A stretch of 25,502 nucleotides of DNA from CAZTJA01 sp964613745 (lineage in GTDB: Bacteria > Desulfobacterota > Desulfomonilia > Desulfomonilales > Desulfomonilaceae). Positions 16,801 through 24,047 of the stretch are shown in pieces. Within the stretch, counting starts at the first letter, position 1. Each line of letters begins with the position of its first letter. The stretch spans positions 1 through 25,502 of the forward strand of contig CAZTJA010000040.1 in NCBI GenBank assembly GCA_964613745.1, in the 5' to 3' direction. The translations under genes and the position numbers were made by a program. A model generated the notes under the pieces. That model ran no database searches. It saw nothing but the letters and a program-made list of their open reading frames with translations, and was not told the origin of the DNA.

Positions 16801-17678
16801 TCCGGAGCCATATATCCGGGTGTTCCCATGCCCGCTGCAGTGACGCTGTCTTTGCCGGTCATTTTGCTCGGATCAGCAGGTATTTCTATGGTTGAATCTG
16901 CGGATTTTCGTTTTGTAAGGCCGAAATCCGTGACCTTGAGGATACCTTCCTTGGTCATCATGCAATTTGCCGGCTTCACGTCACGATGCACTAAGCCTTT
17001 TCTATGGGCATGCTGAAGTCCATCGGCCACTTGGACCATAAGATCCAATAACAATTCCCAACTGATCTTTTTTCTACGAGAGAGCCATTCATTCAGCCCA
17101 CCGCCGTCCACATATTCGATGAAAATTCTTGGACTATCCTGGATGCTCCTGACGTAATAACAAGCCGCTACATTCGGATGAAAACCTATTTCGATCCATG
17201 TCTCGGCTTCCTTAACGAACAAAGCACGGTCTTCTTCATTAGCTCTCAATTTCTTTAGAAGAGACTTAACAGCCATCATCGTGTTCCATCTTCGATGACG
17301 CACGATATAGACTGCACCCATACCGCCCTGTTTTACGTCTTTTACCTCGTATAAATTTTCGACGACATCGCCAATCTTCCATTCGGTCTCGAGAATCTTC
17401 ATTTTCCGACGCGGAGCGGTTCTTGCGGAAGGAGTTTCCATAGCTTCAACCGGATTCGTGATTACCGAAAAGCCCATTGACCTGATCAGATTGACGAGTT
17501 CTTCAAGCCGAGGATGATGTTCCGTCACGATTACAATGCTTTTCCCAACGGACAGCTTTTCTCGAATTCTTTCCGGAGTAAGTTTGGTTATTCGTGCCAA
17601 ACGTTCTATGCTGCTGGAAGTGCTGTCCACGGCAGCCGGGCTGGGAATAATTTTGATTGCAATTCTTCCGGACGTCAT
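13872..17678 (-). CDS. Large Ser/Thr protein kinase with TPR and two WD40 regions
   Basis: A 1268-residue, apparently cytosolic protein; I see no membrane helix. Order: residues 1-90, a small unassigned domain (IAIKIIPSP through LVNLIRSMGFSVIT); 105-390, a Hanks-type kinase with QGGMGAVY, the ATP lysine in AVKSL (138), HRDVKPANC (231-239), DFG (251-253) and GTPGYMAPE; about 405-580, TPR-like helices; about 598-885, a diverged beta-propeller; about 905-960, a helical linker; about 975-1262, a regular seven-bladed WD40 propeller (blades end in VRLW, VRIW, IRIW, VKMW, IKIW, VRIW and ILLW). The first Gly of the glycine loop is Lys (K116), but the other catalytic residues are intact, so it should be active. 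Its start lies 4 nt after the RNase stop with GAGG only 2-3 nt before the ATG, suggesting coupled translation. Target unknown; the propeller suggests assembly of partner proteins. Confidence 0.93.
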   Translation of the reverse strand: MTSGRIAIKIIPSPAAVDSTSSSIERLARITKLTPERIREKLSVGKSIVIVTEHHPRLEELVNLIRSMGFSVITNPVEAMETPSARTAPRRKMKILETEWKIGDVVENLYEVKDVKQGGMGAVYIVRHRRWNTMMAVKSLLKKLRANEEDRALFVKEAETWIEIGFHPNVAACYYVRSIQDSPRIFIEYVDGGGLNEWLSRRKKISWELLLDLMVQVADGLQHAHRKGLVHRDVKPANCMMTKEGILKVTDFGLTKRKSADSTIEIPADPSKMTGKDSVTAAGMGTPGYMAPEMWIPHAEVGPQADIYAFGIMFFEICCGRKPFVIQPGEKRDKLALAHVKQAPPSLSIFRKDIPHEIEELILRCLRKHPQDRYQSFSRIRKEIEQIYQHLFKRKYTREEPDEVKLIADALNNRAVSLMDLNHEQEAESVLLEALKLDPHHPEAVYNAGLIRMMRSGSPDQDLLIRLEEVAKAKEYVGRGSYLLSTCLLAFGDSKGAANAAAIALNTADAAESWLKVYGTALIGQGKKAEAIEPLRLYLDHFPVDDEARGRLVCALMHNGQNKEAESVVSGLPTDSELRNRTLNEIAHDFDFSDSSEKRVLNGHSGWITSLEASPYNDELVSAGRDRNLIVWDSVSGDKLKVVNVIGEAPGRVQLSPEGNLALLVGTGASSPLKILDLNSGKYLQTPAGQETSLSAFKFTPDGKNIVTVHQNGSIRLWDRSFKSPQITKIQAHKQAEIFFRDGKIGVVFSGLDKLLKVVFPITAPPTMFEKFHQELITILRSDHVGSRFLTCGRDKTSAVWEMTSPLPTAILNNLNEIPLEAVLNPRLPLVALWDPKTGIKLWDYKAGSIIRQFDPETEVQSMTFSRDGDYLWIGGKDMALQSRPVYGKPVSPTMMLAKIRPITKQMKSDRQYNSMLEEAKRELKSGNYNIAYAMLRESQKLTGYERSDSTLDVIYLLKEHGERVGLREGWKKSAIVGQSGILDVQFSPSAIYFLSAHADHMVRLWSTKAGKCIRTLEGHSNVVSSVKISANGREAISGSDDKSVRIWDLNTGRNTNTLKGHSMSVGTVLYSPCGKLIVSGSWDTTIRIWNNSDGSLIRTIKGHDDKITSIDFADEKHYIISAGNDASVKMWDISNGRLLRDLRGHKDKVLCVRTAPGREIFASASADGVIKIWNTRTGACLKTLECSPSGIKTMVFSPDGKFICAGGVDAIVRIWNLESESCEREFKGHSRDVSAVDFSPNSRFVLSASVDGSILLWELDWELRLFD

Positions 17679-17682
17679 TTCC

Positions 17683-19677
17683 TCACGTCATCTTAACGAA
17701 GGAGAGCGTGATTTTTTCTTCTCTCGGATTAATCTTTTCGATTTTGGCGGTTACTCGATCATAAGCGGACAAGGAGAGATTGGAAGGCACATGCAAAGCC
17801 GCGTTGAAGCCAAATTCCAGTATTTGCACTAAATAGAATCGAGGAAATCTTTGAAGAACGATGGTATCGAACGTTTCATGTCGCTTCTTTTCAAAAAATT
17901 TCAGGAGAAAATATTTTTGACGCTCTCTTTCCATGAATGCTGCTCGATCCAACTTTGCGGAAATTTCGTCAAGTATTGACTCCAGCTCGGCTCGACTGAG
18001 TGCCGGAGCACCAGTACGTAAGAATGATTTAATTTGTCTTTGAAATAATAAATCAGGGTAGCGCCTCAAAGGTGAGGTCCCCGTTGTGTATGCCTCAAGT
18101 CCCAAAGTCGAATGTGGAGCAGGCGTGGTACTCAGGTCACCTCTTGAGAGCACCTTTTTTGATCGATAAGAGACAATCGGGTCATATTCTTCCGGTAGCT
18201 CGACTTTCTCCAGTGGCGGAGGTTGGCTCCGGAATAGCCCCGCAATATGGTTTTCCTTGAGATATTTCGCAAACAAACTATTGGCGAAGATCATCAGCTC
18301 AGATACGAGAATTTGGGAAGGGGATTCACGATCTCGTACGTTGACTTCGATTTCCCCGTCCTGCTGAACGTGAACCGACAACTCCGGATCCTTAAAGATT
18401 AGAGCTCCGGATCTTAAACGTGCCGATCTCAACTCAGACGCAATCGAGAACATTAACGATTCTTTAGTTCCAGATTGAATTCTCTCATCAGCAGTTTCGT
18501 AAGAAATTCTTTCGGTTAACTTAATCAGAGCTTCCGTTACTCTATAATCTCTGATCTTCTTGTCCGGTCCGAAGCTCACGAGTAGGCTGATTACGGGATT
18601 AATCTGATCAACGGATAGACTGGCGGCTCTTTCCGATAAGACCGGCGGGATCATTGGTATGAGCAACTCGGGAAAATAGATAGAAGTGGCTCGCTTTCGT
18701 ATCGCATGATCGAGAACGGAATCAAATTCTACGAAATGAGCAACATCAGTAATGTGTATCCCAAGAACAATGTCCGAACCGTTTCGCTCAATGGAAAGAG
18801 CATCATCAACATCCCGCGTAAAAGGGGAATCAATTGCCACGAGTTTGAGGTGAGTTAGATCCTCTACATCGCCCGGTAAAGGCTTTGAAGCGGACTTTTC
18901 AGCTTCAGAAAGGATTATCGGAGAGAACGAAATCGGAACATCTTCGGCTCTAAGAGTGATATTCTCATCGGGAGACCAGAGCCCCAATTTTACGAGGATC
19001 TTGAATGGATCCCATGTCGGCAGCAGTCCGGAGTTTGACAGAATGTCCTTGATTTGCTTGTTGGCCATCCATTCTTTGCCCTGAAAGGCGGCTTCTTCAA
19101 GCAAATTAAGGAGTCCTTCCGGACAAAGATCCAGGCTTAGGTCTCCGCCCTCTTTAATTCTCGATAGAAAGTCCGATGAACGTGCAACGAATCTTTCTCG
19201 CTCGCGTTCTCTTTCTCTTTGCAGCAATCCCTGCTGGACTGCTTCCGGTGAAGACACTTCAATTTTGTCGGGATGGAATCGGAAATAGAGGCGGTCTTCG
19301 AATATTGCTCGGATAAGAGAAGCGGTAGCATCCGAATCGTTATTATTTCCGAAAAAAAGCTCACTCAAATCCGAAATACTGATTTCATCAGTTTCGAGTC
19401 CGACAATTTCCCACAGTTCCTGAAGATCTATGCGGTTCTTGAGGTCTTCACGACGAAGATATATCGCCTTCAAATGATCTATCTGATCATCTCTAGAAGT
19501 TATACTTCCAATTTCGGGGTAACGAGTAATCGTCAAAGTGCGGTTCTGGGATATTTTTGCCTCACGCCCCTGTTCGGTGAGAACCCTTATCTTTTTTTCA
19601 TCAAGATCTAAGACCAATCCGCAACCAATTTTCCTACTATCGTAGAAATCAATGATGTCGTGCTTCTGAAGGGTCAT
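17683..19677 (-). CDS. RNB-domain exoribonuclease (RNase II/R family)
   Basis: A 664-residue 3'-5' exoribonuclease. The catalytic Asp cluster is in VAIDSPFTRDVDDALSIE (Asp283, 289, 291, 292); GIHITDVAHFV, SIYFPELLIPMIPPVLSE and TTGTSPLRRYPDLLFQRQI complete the RNB domain. The first 250 residues are diverged, without obvious cold-shock domains, and the last 60 may be an S1-like barrel (TAKIEKINPREEKITLSF). It resembles the shorter cyanobacterial/chloroplast-like RNase II branch more than E. coli RNase R. Residues 154-162 are an Arg-Glu alternation (five RE-type pairs) encoded by varied codons. The ATG at 19677 has no good ribosome binding site. It heads the five-gene cluster and ends 4 nt before the kinase gene. 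Confidence 0.92.
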   Translation of the reverse strand: MTLQKHDIIDFYDSRKIGCGLVLDLDEKKIRVLTEQGREAKISQNRTLTITRYPEIGSITSRDDQIDHLKAIYLRREDLKNRIDLQELWEIVGLETDEISISDLSELFFGNNNDSDATASLIRAIFEDRLYFRFHPDKIEVSSPEAVQQGLLQRERERERERFVARSSDFLSRIKEGGDLSLDLCPEGLLNLLEEAAFQGKEWMANKQIKDILSNSGLLPTWDPFKILVKLGLWSPDENITLRAEDVPISFSPIILSEAEKSASKPLPGDVEDLTHLKLVAIDSPFTRDVDDALSIERNGSDIVLGIHITDVAHFVEFDSVLDHAIRKRATSIYFPELLIPMIPPVLSERAASLSVDQINPVISLLVSFGPDKKIRDYRVTEALIKLTERISYETADERIQSGTKESLMFSIASELRSARLRSGALIFKDPELSVHVQQDGEIEVNVRDRESPSQILVSELMIFANSLFAKYLKENHIAGLFRSQPPPLEKVELPEEYDPIVSYRSKKVLSRGDLSTTPAPHSTLGLEAYTTGTSPLRRYPDLLFQRQIKSFLRTGAPALSRAELESILDEISAKLDRAAFMERERQKYFLLKFFEKKRHETFDTIVLQRFPRFYLVQILEFGFNAALHVPSNLSLSAYDRVTAKIEKINPREEKITLSFVKMT

Positions 19678-20023
19678 TTAAGGATTTTATCCGTTCATGT
19701 TATTCTTGTGAACTTTTTCTTGCACCTAAACGGCAAACGGTCCATGGGTCACGAGTGACTGCCTGGAAGCACGTCTTGAAACGGATGCTATTCAGGCAAG
19801 CATTCGACGCCCCGGTTTCGGGCAGAAATCCGGGTAGTGGATCAATGTACAAATCACTAGTGGTTTAGCCAATTTTTTATAGTAACAGGGAGGTTATAAA
19901 CAGGCCAGAGTTTTTTTCCGTACATTCAAAGGACGGCGGAGGAAAATTACAGCTTGATGAGTAAGTCTTAACTCAGACGAGTCAAAGAATACATGGTAAA
20001 TAATTGTAAACGCATATTTCTAA
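19678..20023. other. Divergent intergenic region with a structured segment
   Basis: No convincing gene. At 19761-19797 GCCTG/CAGGC, AGCA/TGCT and CGT/ACG nest into one imperfect hairpin with a 6-nt loop; a second small hairpin, CCCG-GTTT-CGGG, is at 19811-19822, and CACTAGTG at about 19855-19862 is a perfect palindrome. No terminator follows. A promoter for the RNase gene must lie here but I could not place it. Confidence 0.4.
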
Positions 20024-20051
20024 TTGCCATTCAAGTTTACAGAAGTATAAG
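20024..20051 (+). promoter_or_regulatory. Promoter of the gmhA cluster
   Basis: TTGCCA (20024-20029) and TATAAG (20046-20051) are 16 bp apart. Transcription would start near 20058-20062, leaving a leader of about 35 nt to the GTG at 20095. This also argues against translation from the TTG at 20062. Confidence 0.55.
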
Positions 20052-20094
20052 ATAATAGTTCTTGAAGTTTGTTGGCATTCCTTTTGAGGTACAA

Positions 20095-20670
20095 GTGCGT
20101 CGGAGAATAGTAGAAATATTTGATGAATCAAACCGGATAAGAGAACTTTTTATTGCTTCAGAGCTTGATAAATTGATTTCCATCATAGACGAACTCGCCT
20201 CGGTAATCGGCAACAATAACAAGATTTTATTTATGGGCAATGGAGGGTCTGCGGCAGACGCTCAACATCTCGCGGGAGAGTTCGTAAATCGTTTTCTCAG
20301 GGACCGCCCTCCTTTACCTGCTATGGCATTAACGGTCGATTCTTCGGTCTTAACCGCAATAGCAAACGATTTTGGATATGAATTTATTTTTGAGAAACAA
20401 GTTAGAGCGTTAGGATCTCCGGGGGATGCCATAGTTGGCATCAGTACTTCGGGTAACTCCGTAAATGTAAACCGCGGGTTGGAAGCGGCCGCTGCAAAGG
20501 GAATGATAACCATTGGTTTGGGCGGCCCCTCCCACAGCCAAATGGAACAATATTGCAAGCATTACCTCCCGATCGAAGGCGGCATAACACCTCGGATTCA
20601 GGAATTACACATACTAATTGGTCACATTATCGTGGAACAGATCGACGAATTACTGTTCGGAACAAAGTAG
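20095..20670 (+). CDS. gmhA: GmhA-like sedoheptulose-7-phosphate isomerase (SIS domain)
   Basis: A 191-residue SIS-fold isomerase. The phosphosugar site is clear: FMGNGGSAADAQHLAGEFVNRF (with the catalytic Glu of GEF) in the first third, GISTSGNSVNVN in the middle, and QELHILIGH with the second catalytic His near the C-terminus. GmhA converts sedoheptulose 7-phosphate to D-glycero-D-manno-heptose 7-phosphate, the first step to ADP-heptose for lipopolysaccharide inner core. The frame is open to a TTG at 20062, but GTG at 20095 is preferred: TTGAGG lies just upstream and the length then matches the family. No other heptose gene is here. The next small ORF begins directly after its TAG stop. Confidence 0.9.
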   Translation: MRRRIVEIFDESNRIRELFIASELDKLISIIDELASVIGNNNKILFMGNGGSAADAQHLAGEFVNRFLRDRPPLPAMALTVDSSVLTAIANDFGYEFIFEKQVRALGSPGDAIVGISTSGNSVNVNRGLEAAAAKGMITIGLGGPSHSQMEQYCKHYLPIEGGITPRIQELHILIGHIIVEQIDELLFGTK

Positions 20671-20814
20671 GTGCATTTAGATTTAGACCCGAGTGAAACG
20701 ACGACTCAAGAGGGATTAGTGAAATCAAGAAAAGTGTGCAGATTTTGCGATACTCGTTTGAAATCCGAGGTTCTTGAGAGACACGCTTATCATCTGAACA
20801 GGACGGTCTTATGA
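20671..20814 (+). CDS. Very small C2H2-type zinc-finger protein (unannotated candidate)
   Basis: A 47-codon ORF exactly fills the space between gmhA and the next gene. It reads VHLDLDPSETTTQ and so on, then the core VCRFCDTRLKSEVL followed by ERHAYHLNRTVL. The Cys-x2-Cys-x11-His-x2-His spacing (CRFC to HAYH) is that of a classical zinc finger. Its TGA overlaps the ATG of the downstream PilZ-like gene as ATGA, a strong sign of a real, translationally coupled gene. The start is either GTG 20671, right after the gmhA stop, or GTG 20719 (31 residues), which has AGAGGGA at a good distance and seems better placed. No homologue is known to me. It might bind nucleic acid or a protein partner; function unknown. 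Confidence 0.65.
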   Translation: MHLDLDPSETTTQEGLVKSRKVCRFCDTRLKSEVLERHAYHLNRTVL

Positions 20815-21239
20815 GCGAAAAACTGCCTCCTAGGGGAACTGCCGTACTCACGGCAGAAGTTCAAATCCCTTTCAAGTATGTGGTCATTCATGGGACTGAC
20901 CCTTCAAGACGATCTGCGGAGCAAAAGAGTTTCACAAAAACACTCAATCTTATGGGTCTAACGTTCGATTCACCTCGAATGGAAGTCGATGGATTTCATC
21001 TATCCTTCACGGAATCCGCTTATGGTCGAAATGCGTTGGAGATGGTGCTGGATTTAGGTAAGAGATTTGGCTCGATAGAACTTTTGGGCCAGGTTGATTG
21101 GTACGAGAGAAGGAACACATTGACAAGTCATTCTTTCATTGTAGGTGTTGGATTCATTGATGTACAAGCGGATGCCCTGGACCTGCTGCGTGATTTCCTT
21201 TATCAAGTGCGCACAGGGCCATCTGAATTGAGGAGGTAA
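20811..21239 (+). CDS. Degenerate PilZ-like domain protein
   Basis: A 142-residue soluble protein. Strand pattern and the ending FGSIELLGQVDWYERRNTLT then SFIVGVGFIDVQADALDLLRDFL resemble the C-terminal half of PilZ domains (the G-V-W strand, then GVxF and a closing helix). A basic stretch DPSRRSAEQK and LNLMGLTFDSP sit where the c-di-GMP-binding RxxxR and (D/N)xSxxG motifs would be, but neither motif is intact, so c-di-GMP binding is doubtful. Its ATG overlaps the stop of the zinc-finger ORF, and its end carries the GAGGAGG of the following gene, so the three small genes are coupled. It might equally be an unrelated beta-barrel; I give the PilZ reading moderate weight. Confidence 0.75.
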   Translation: MSEKLPPRGTAVLTAEVQIPFKYVVIHGTDPSRRSAEQKSFTKTLNLMGLTFDSPRMEVDGFHLSFTESAYGRNALEMVLDLGKRFGSIELLGQVDWYERRNTLTSHSFIVGVGFIDVQADALDLLRDFLYQVRTGPSELRR

Positions 21240-21240
21240 A

Positions 21241-21414
21241 ATGCAGGACGAGTATTTGGGTTTCCATACCGGAAAGGTAGTTGTCGAAATACTCAAGCTC
21301 CTCAAACAGAAGGGTTTGTTTGAGGAACGAGAGATTCTGGATCTCCTGTGGGAAGCTAAAGATCCAGTTTTTCCTTGGAGTAAACAGGACATTAAAGAAT
21401 TAATAAAACTGTAA
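21241..21414 (+). CDS. Conserved-looking 57-residue protein of unknown function
   Basis: A short ORF with an excellent ribosome binding site (GAGGAGGT, overlapping the end of the PilZ-like gene) and an ATG one base after that gene's TAA. It reads MQDEYLGFHTGKVVVEIL, a charged helix KLLKQKGLFEERE, then ILDLLWEAKDPVFPWSKQDI and KELIKL. It looks like two amphipathic helices with a Trp-containing turn, a compact helical domain. I do not recognise a family. It lies 64 nt before the Lon-like protease gene and may be an adaptor or accessory of a neighbour, but that is only position. Confidence 0.72.
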   Translation: MQDEYLGFHTGKVVVEILKLLKQKGLFEEREILDLLWEAKDPVFPWSKQDIKELIKL

Positions 21415-21433
21415 TGCAATTCGTTCTTTTTTT

Positions 21434-21453
21434 GATCAGGTTTTTTGCTGATC
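21434..21453. other. Hairpin between the 57-residue gene and the Lon-like gene
   Basis: GATCAG and CTGATC pair around an 8-nt T-rich loop. It has T-tracts before and in the loop but none after on the plus strand, so it does not look like a working terminator. It may be a processing or regulatory element. Confidence 0.25.
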
Positions 21454-21478
21454 CAAATTCTAATACAGGAAGTAAATT

Positions 21479-23992
21479 ATGACGGATCTCAAGGAGAAAC
21501 TCAGGCTATCAGTCGCTGATCTTACGTGGAGCTTATCCCCGGAACAGGTTATCGACACCACCGCCAATATTGAACCTCAAGAAGCGATCATCGGTCAGGA
21601 TAGAGCAGTAAAGGCTATTCGTCGAGGATTAGCCATGAAGAGTCATGGCTATAATGTCTATGTGGCCGGAATCAATGGTACGGGTCGGACGGCAACGGTC
21701 ACGAAATTGCTTGAAGAAATTAACGTTGACGGCCCTATTCCCGACGACCTCTGTTACGTAAACAATTTCAAAAACCCGGATCAACCGCGTCTTGTAACGC
21801 TCAAGGCAGGCGAGGGGTCCGTTTTCAAGCAACAAATGGCCGATCTGATATCGACTCTAAAGAAGAAAGTCCCTGCCATTTTTGAAAGTGAAGAGTTTCA
21901 GACCGCTCGAAATGAAATTGTAAATAGACACATGGGCGCTCAAAAGGCGTTGTTCAAGAATTTTGAAAATAAGGTGTCATCCGAAAATTTTATGATGGTT
22001 CAGCTTCAGGTTGGTCCTTTCACGAGGCCCGATTTAGCTCCCGTTATCGTCGGAAATCCGATGAAGATCGAGCAGCTGGAGTCACTAGTCGAAGAAGGTA
22101 AATTTTCCGCGGACGAACTCCAGAAAATCAAAACGAAATATAAAGAACTCTCCCAGGAAATGGAAAAAATATTCAAGGCTGCTCGGGATATTGAGAAGAC
22201 AATTCAGGAAGATCTCGAAAAACTGGCTAAGGACTGGATTACTCCCATGCTTAAGGATCTGTTGCAGCCTGTCATTGAGCGACATGATTCCGAGTCCATA
22301 AAGGCCTATATAGATGAAGTAGAAAATGACGTTATGACTCACCTGGAACGATTCCGCCCCAGGATAGTTCCCGGTCCCGGCGGAGCTGAGGGAGCACCCG
22401 CACCCATGCTGATGCCTCCGGACCCCACTCTGCTGCGCGATTACGAGGTGAATGTAATCGTCGATAATTCAGAGACGAAAAAAAGGCCTGTGGTCATCGA
22501 GAACACTCCTACTTTCAGAAATCTGTTTGGGACAATTGAAAGAGTAATGGACCGTCAGGGTTTTTGGGTGTCCGATTATCTTCAAATTAAGGCAGGCAGT
22601 TTCCTTAAGGCTAATGGCGGATATCTTGTGCTGAACGCCAGAGATGCGCTCATGGAAACCGGTGTTTGGCCGGTTTTAAAACGGAGCCTCAGGAACAATT
22701 CAGTTGAAATCCAAACGGACCCGTTTAGCTTTCTATTCACTTCCTCGCTGAAACCCGAAAAGATTCCAATTGAAATCAAAGTGATCATGATCGGAGATCC
22801 GGAAATTTATGATCTTCTCCATTGGTATGACGAAGATTACCGGAAAATCTTCAAGATTAAAGCCGACTTCGATTCAAGCATGCCGAACAACCCTGAAAAT
22901 GTGAACAAACTGGCAGGCTATTTAAGCAAACTTTGTTCTGAGGAAAACCTTCTGCCGTGCAACCAATCAGCTCTCGAAGAGATTACGAAACTAGCGATTA
23001 GATGGGCGGGAAGAAAGAAAAAGCTTACCGCTCAATTTGAACGTGTCTCAGATCTCGTTCGTGAAGCCGATTTGATAGCCCGACAAGACAATGCTTCAGA
23101 AATTTCCGGCATTCACGTAATCACCGCTCACGCGGACCGTGTTGAGCGAGTCAGCATGTTTGAGGACAAAATCCAGGAATATATTGAAGACAATATCGTA
23201 ATGATAGACACCAGCGGTTCGAGGGTTGGACAGATAAATGGTTTGAGTGTCTATTCTCTTCCGGAATTTTCCTTCGGTAAACCTTCCCGTATTACCGTGA
23301 AAACAAGTATGGGCAAATCCGGGATCATTAGTATAGAACGCGAGGCCGAACTTTCAGGACATACCTATAATAAAGGAGTGCTGATTCTATCAGGTTTCTT
23401 GAGGGACAGATTCGCACAAGACAAACCTTTAAATCTTACCGCCAGCATCACCTTCGAGCAATCCTATTCCGGTATTGATGGGGACTCGGCTTCATCGACG
23501 GAGCTTTATGCGCTCATGAGTTCTTTGGCCAACATTCCCATCAATCAGTCAATAGCCGTCACTGGGAGCGTAAATCAGCATGGTGAAGTCCAGGCCATAG
23601 GAGGAGTAAATCAGAAGATTGAAGGCTTTTTCAAGGTCTGTAAAGCTCACGGCCTGACCGGAAATCAAGGAGTAATGATCCCCAAGGCCAACATTGGAGA
23701 TCTGGTGCTGGATCACGAAGTAATTGCCAGGGTTAACGAAAACCAGTTCCACATTTGGGCGGTGGAACATATAGATCAGGGTATCGAAATCCTGACGGGA
23801 GTTTCCGCAGGCGAGAAGAATGATGAAGGCGAATATCCTGAAGGAACAGTCAACTATCTGGTAAATGAGAGACTCGATTCTCTATGCAGAGGCATGAAAG
23901 AATACGAGTCAGATTCGGACGATTCCGGTAAAGAAAAAGATGATGATGACGGACCGGAAAAAGCCCCTGACATAGAAGTTAAGTCTCTGTAG
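21479..23992 (+). CDS. Lon-like AAA+ protease (LonB-type, ATP-binding)
   Basis: An 837-residue cytosolic ATP-dependent protease-like protein of the bacterial family annotated as Lon-related or AAA_32. The P-loop is VAGINGTGRTATV (about 62-74), with Arg in place of the usual Lys, as is normal in this family. A coiled, charged insertion (about 110-290) and a Pro-rich stretch (GPGGAEGAPAPM) follow. The S16 peptidase part (about 570-775) has the Ser-Lys pair: Ser670 in GIDGDSASST and Lys713 in GGVNQKIEGF. The end is an acidic, probably disordered tail. It lacks the Lon N-domain. AGGA precedes the ATG. The neighbouring sigma factor rpoH fits a role in protein quality control. Confidence 0.92.
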   Translation: MTDLKEKLRLSVADLTWSLSPEQVIDTTANIEPQEAIIGQDRAVKAIRRGLAMKSHGYNVYVAGINGTGRTATVTKLLEEINVDGPIPDDLCYVNNFKNPDQPRLVTLKAGEGSVFKQQMADLISTLKKKVPAIFESEEFQTARNEIVNRHMGAQKALFKNFENKVSSENFMMVQLQVGPFTRPDLAPVIVGNPMKIEQLESLVEEGKFSADELQKIKTKYKELSQEMEKIFKAARDIEKTIQEDLEKLAKDWITPMLKDLLQPVIERHDSESIKAYIDEVENDVMTHLERFRPRIVPGPGGAEGAPAPMLMPPDPTLLRDYEVNVIVDNSETKKRPVVIENTPTFRNLFGTIERVMDRQGFWVSDYLQIKAGSFLKANGGYLVLNARDALMETGVWPVLKRSLRNNSVEIQTDPFSFLFTSSLKPEKIPIEIKVIMIGDPEIYDLLHWYDEDYRKIFKIKADFDSSMPNNPENVNKLAGYLSKLCSEENLLPCNQSALEEITKLAIRWAGRKKKLTAQFERVSDLVREADLIARQDNASEISGIHVITAHADRVERVSMFEDKIQEYIEDNIVMIDTSGSRVGQINGLSVYSLPEFSFGKPSRITVKTSMGKSGIISIEREAELSGHTYNKGVLILSGFLRDRFAQDKPLNLTASITFEQSYSGIDGDSASSTELYALMSSLANIPINQSIAVTGSVNQHGEVQAIGGVNQKIEGFFKVCKAHGLTGNQGVMIPKANIGDLVLDHEVIARVNENQFHIWAVEHIDQGIEILTGVSAGEKNDEGEYPEGTVNYLVNERLDSLCRGMKEYESDSDDSGKEKDDDDGPEKAPDIEVKSL

Positions 23993-24016
23993 CCAACTTT
24001 CCCCTTCAAAAAGCAC

Positions 24017-24047
24017 AATCAAGCGCGATTGTTCATCGCGCTTGATT
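24017..24047. terminator. Strong hairpin after the Lon-like gene
   Basis: AATCAAGCGCGAT and ATCGCGCTTGATT form a perfect 13-bp stem around a 5-nt loop, 25 nt past the stop. The T-tract after it is poor (TTTCT), but on the minus strand GTGCTTTTTG follows. Probably a terminator or 3' end-protecting structure. Confidence 0.7.

Noticed and set aside
19273..19611. 112-codon frame antisense to the RNase gene
   Set aside because: Within a well-supported gene on the other strand; no start signal.
19755..19868. 37-codon GTG frame in the gap before gmhA
   Set aside because: No ribosome binding site, rare start and overlap with a hairpin; looks like chance.
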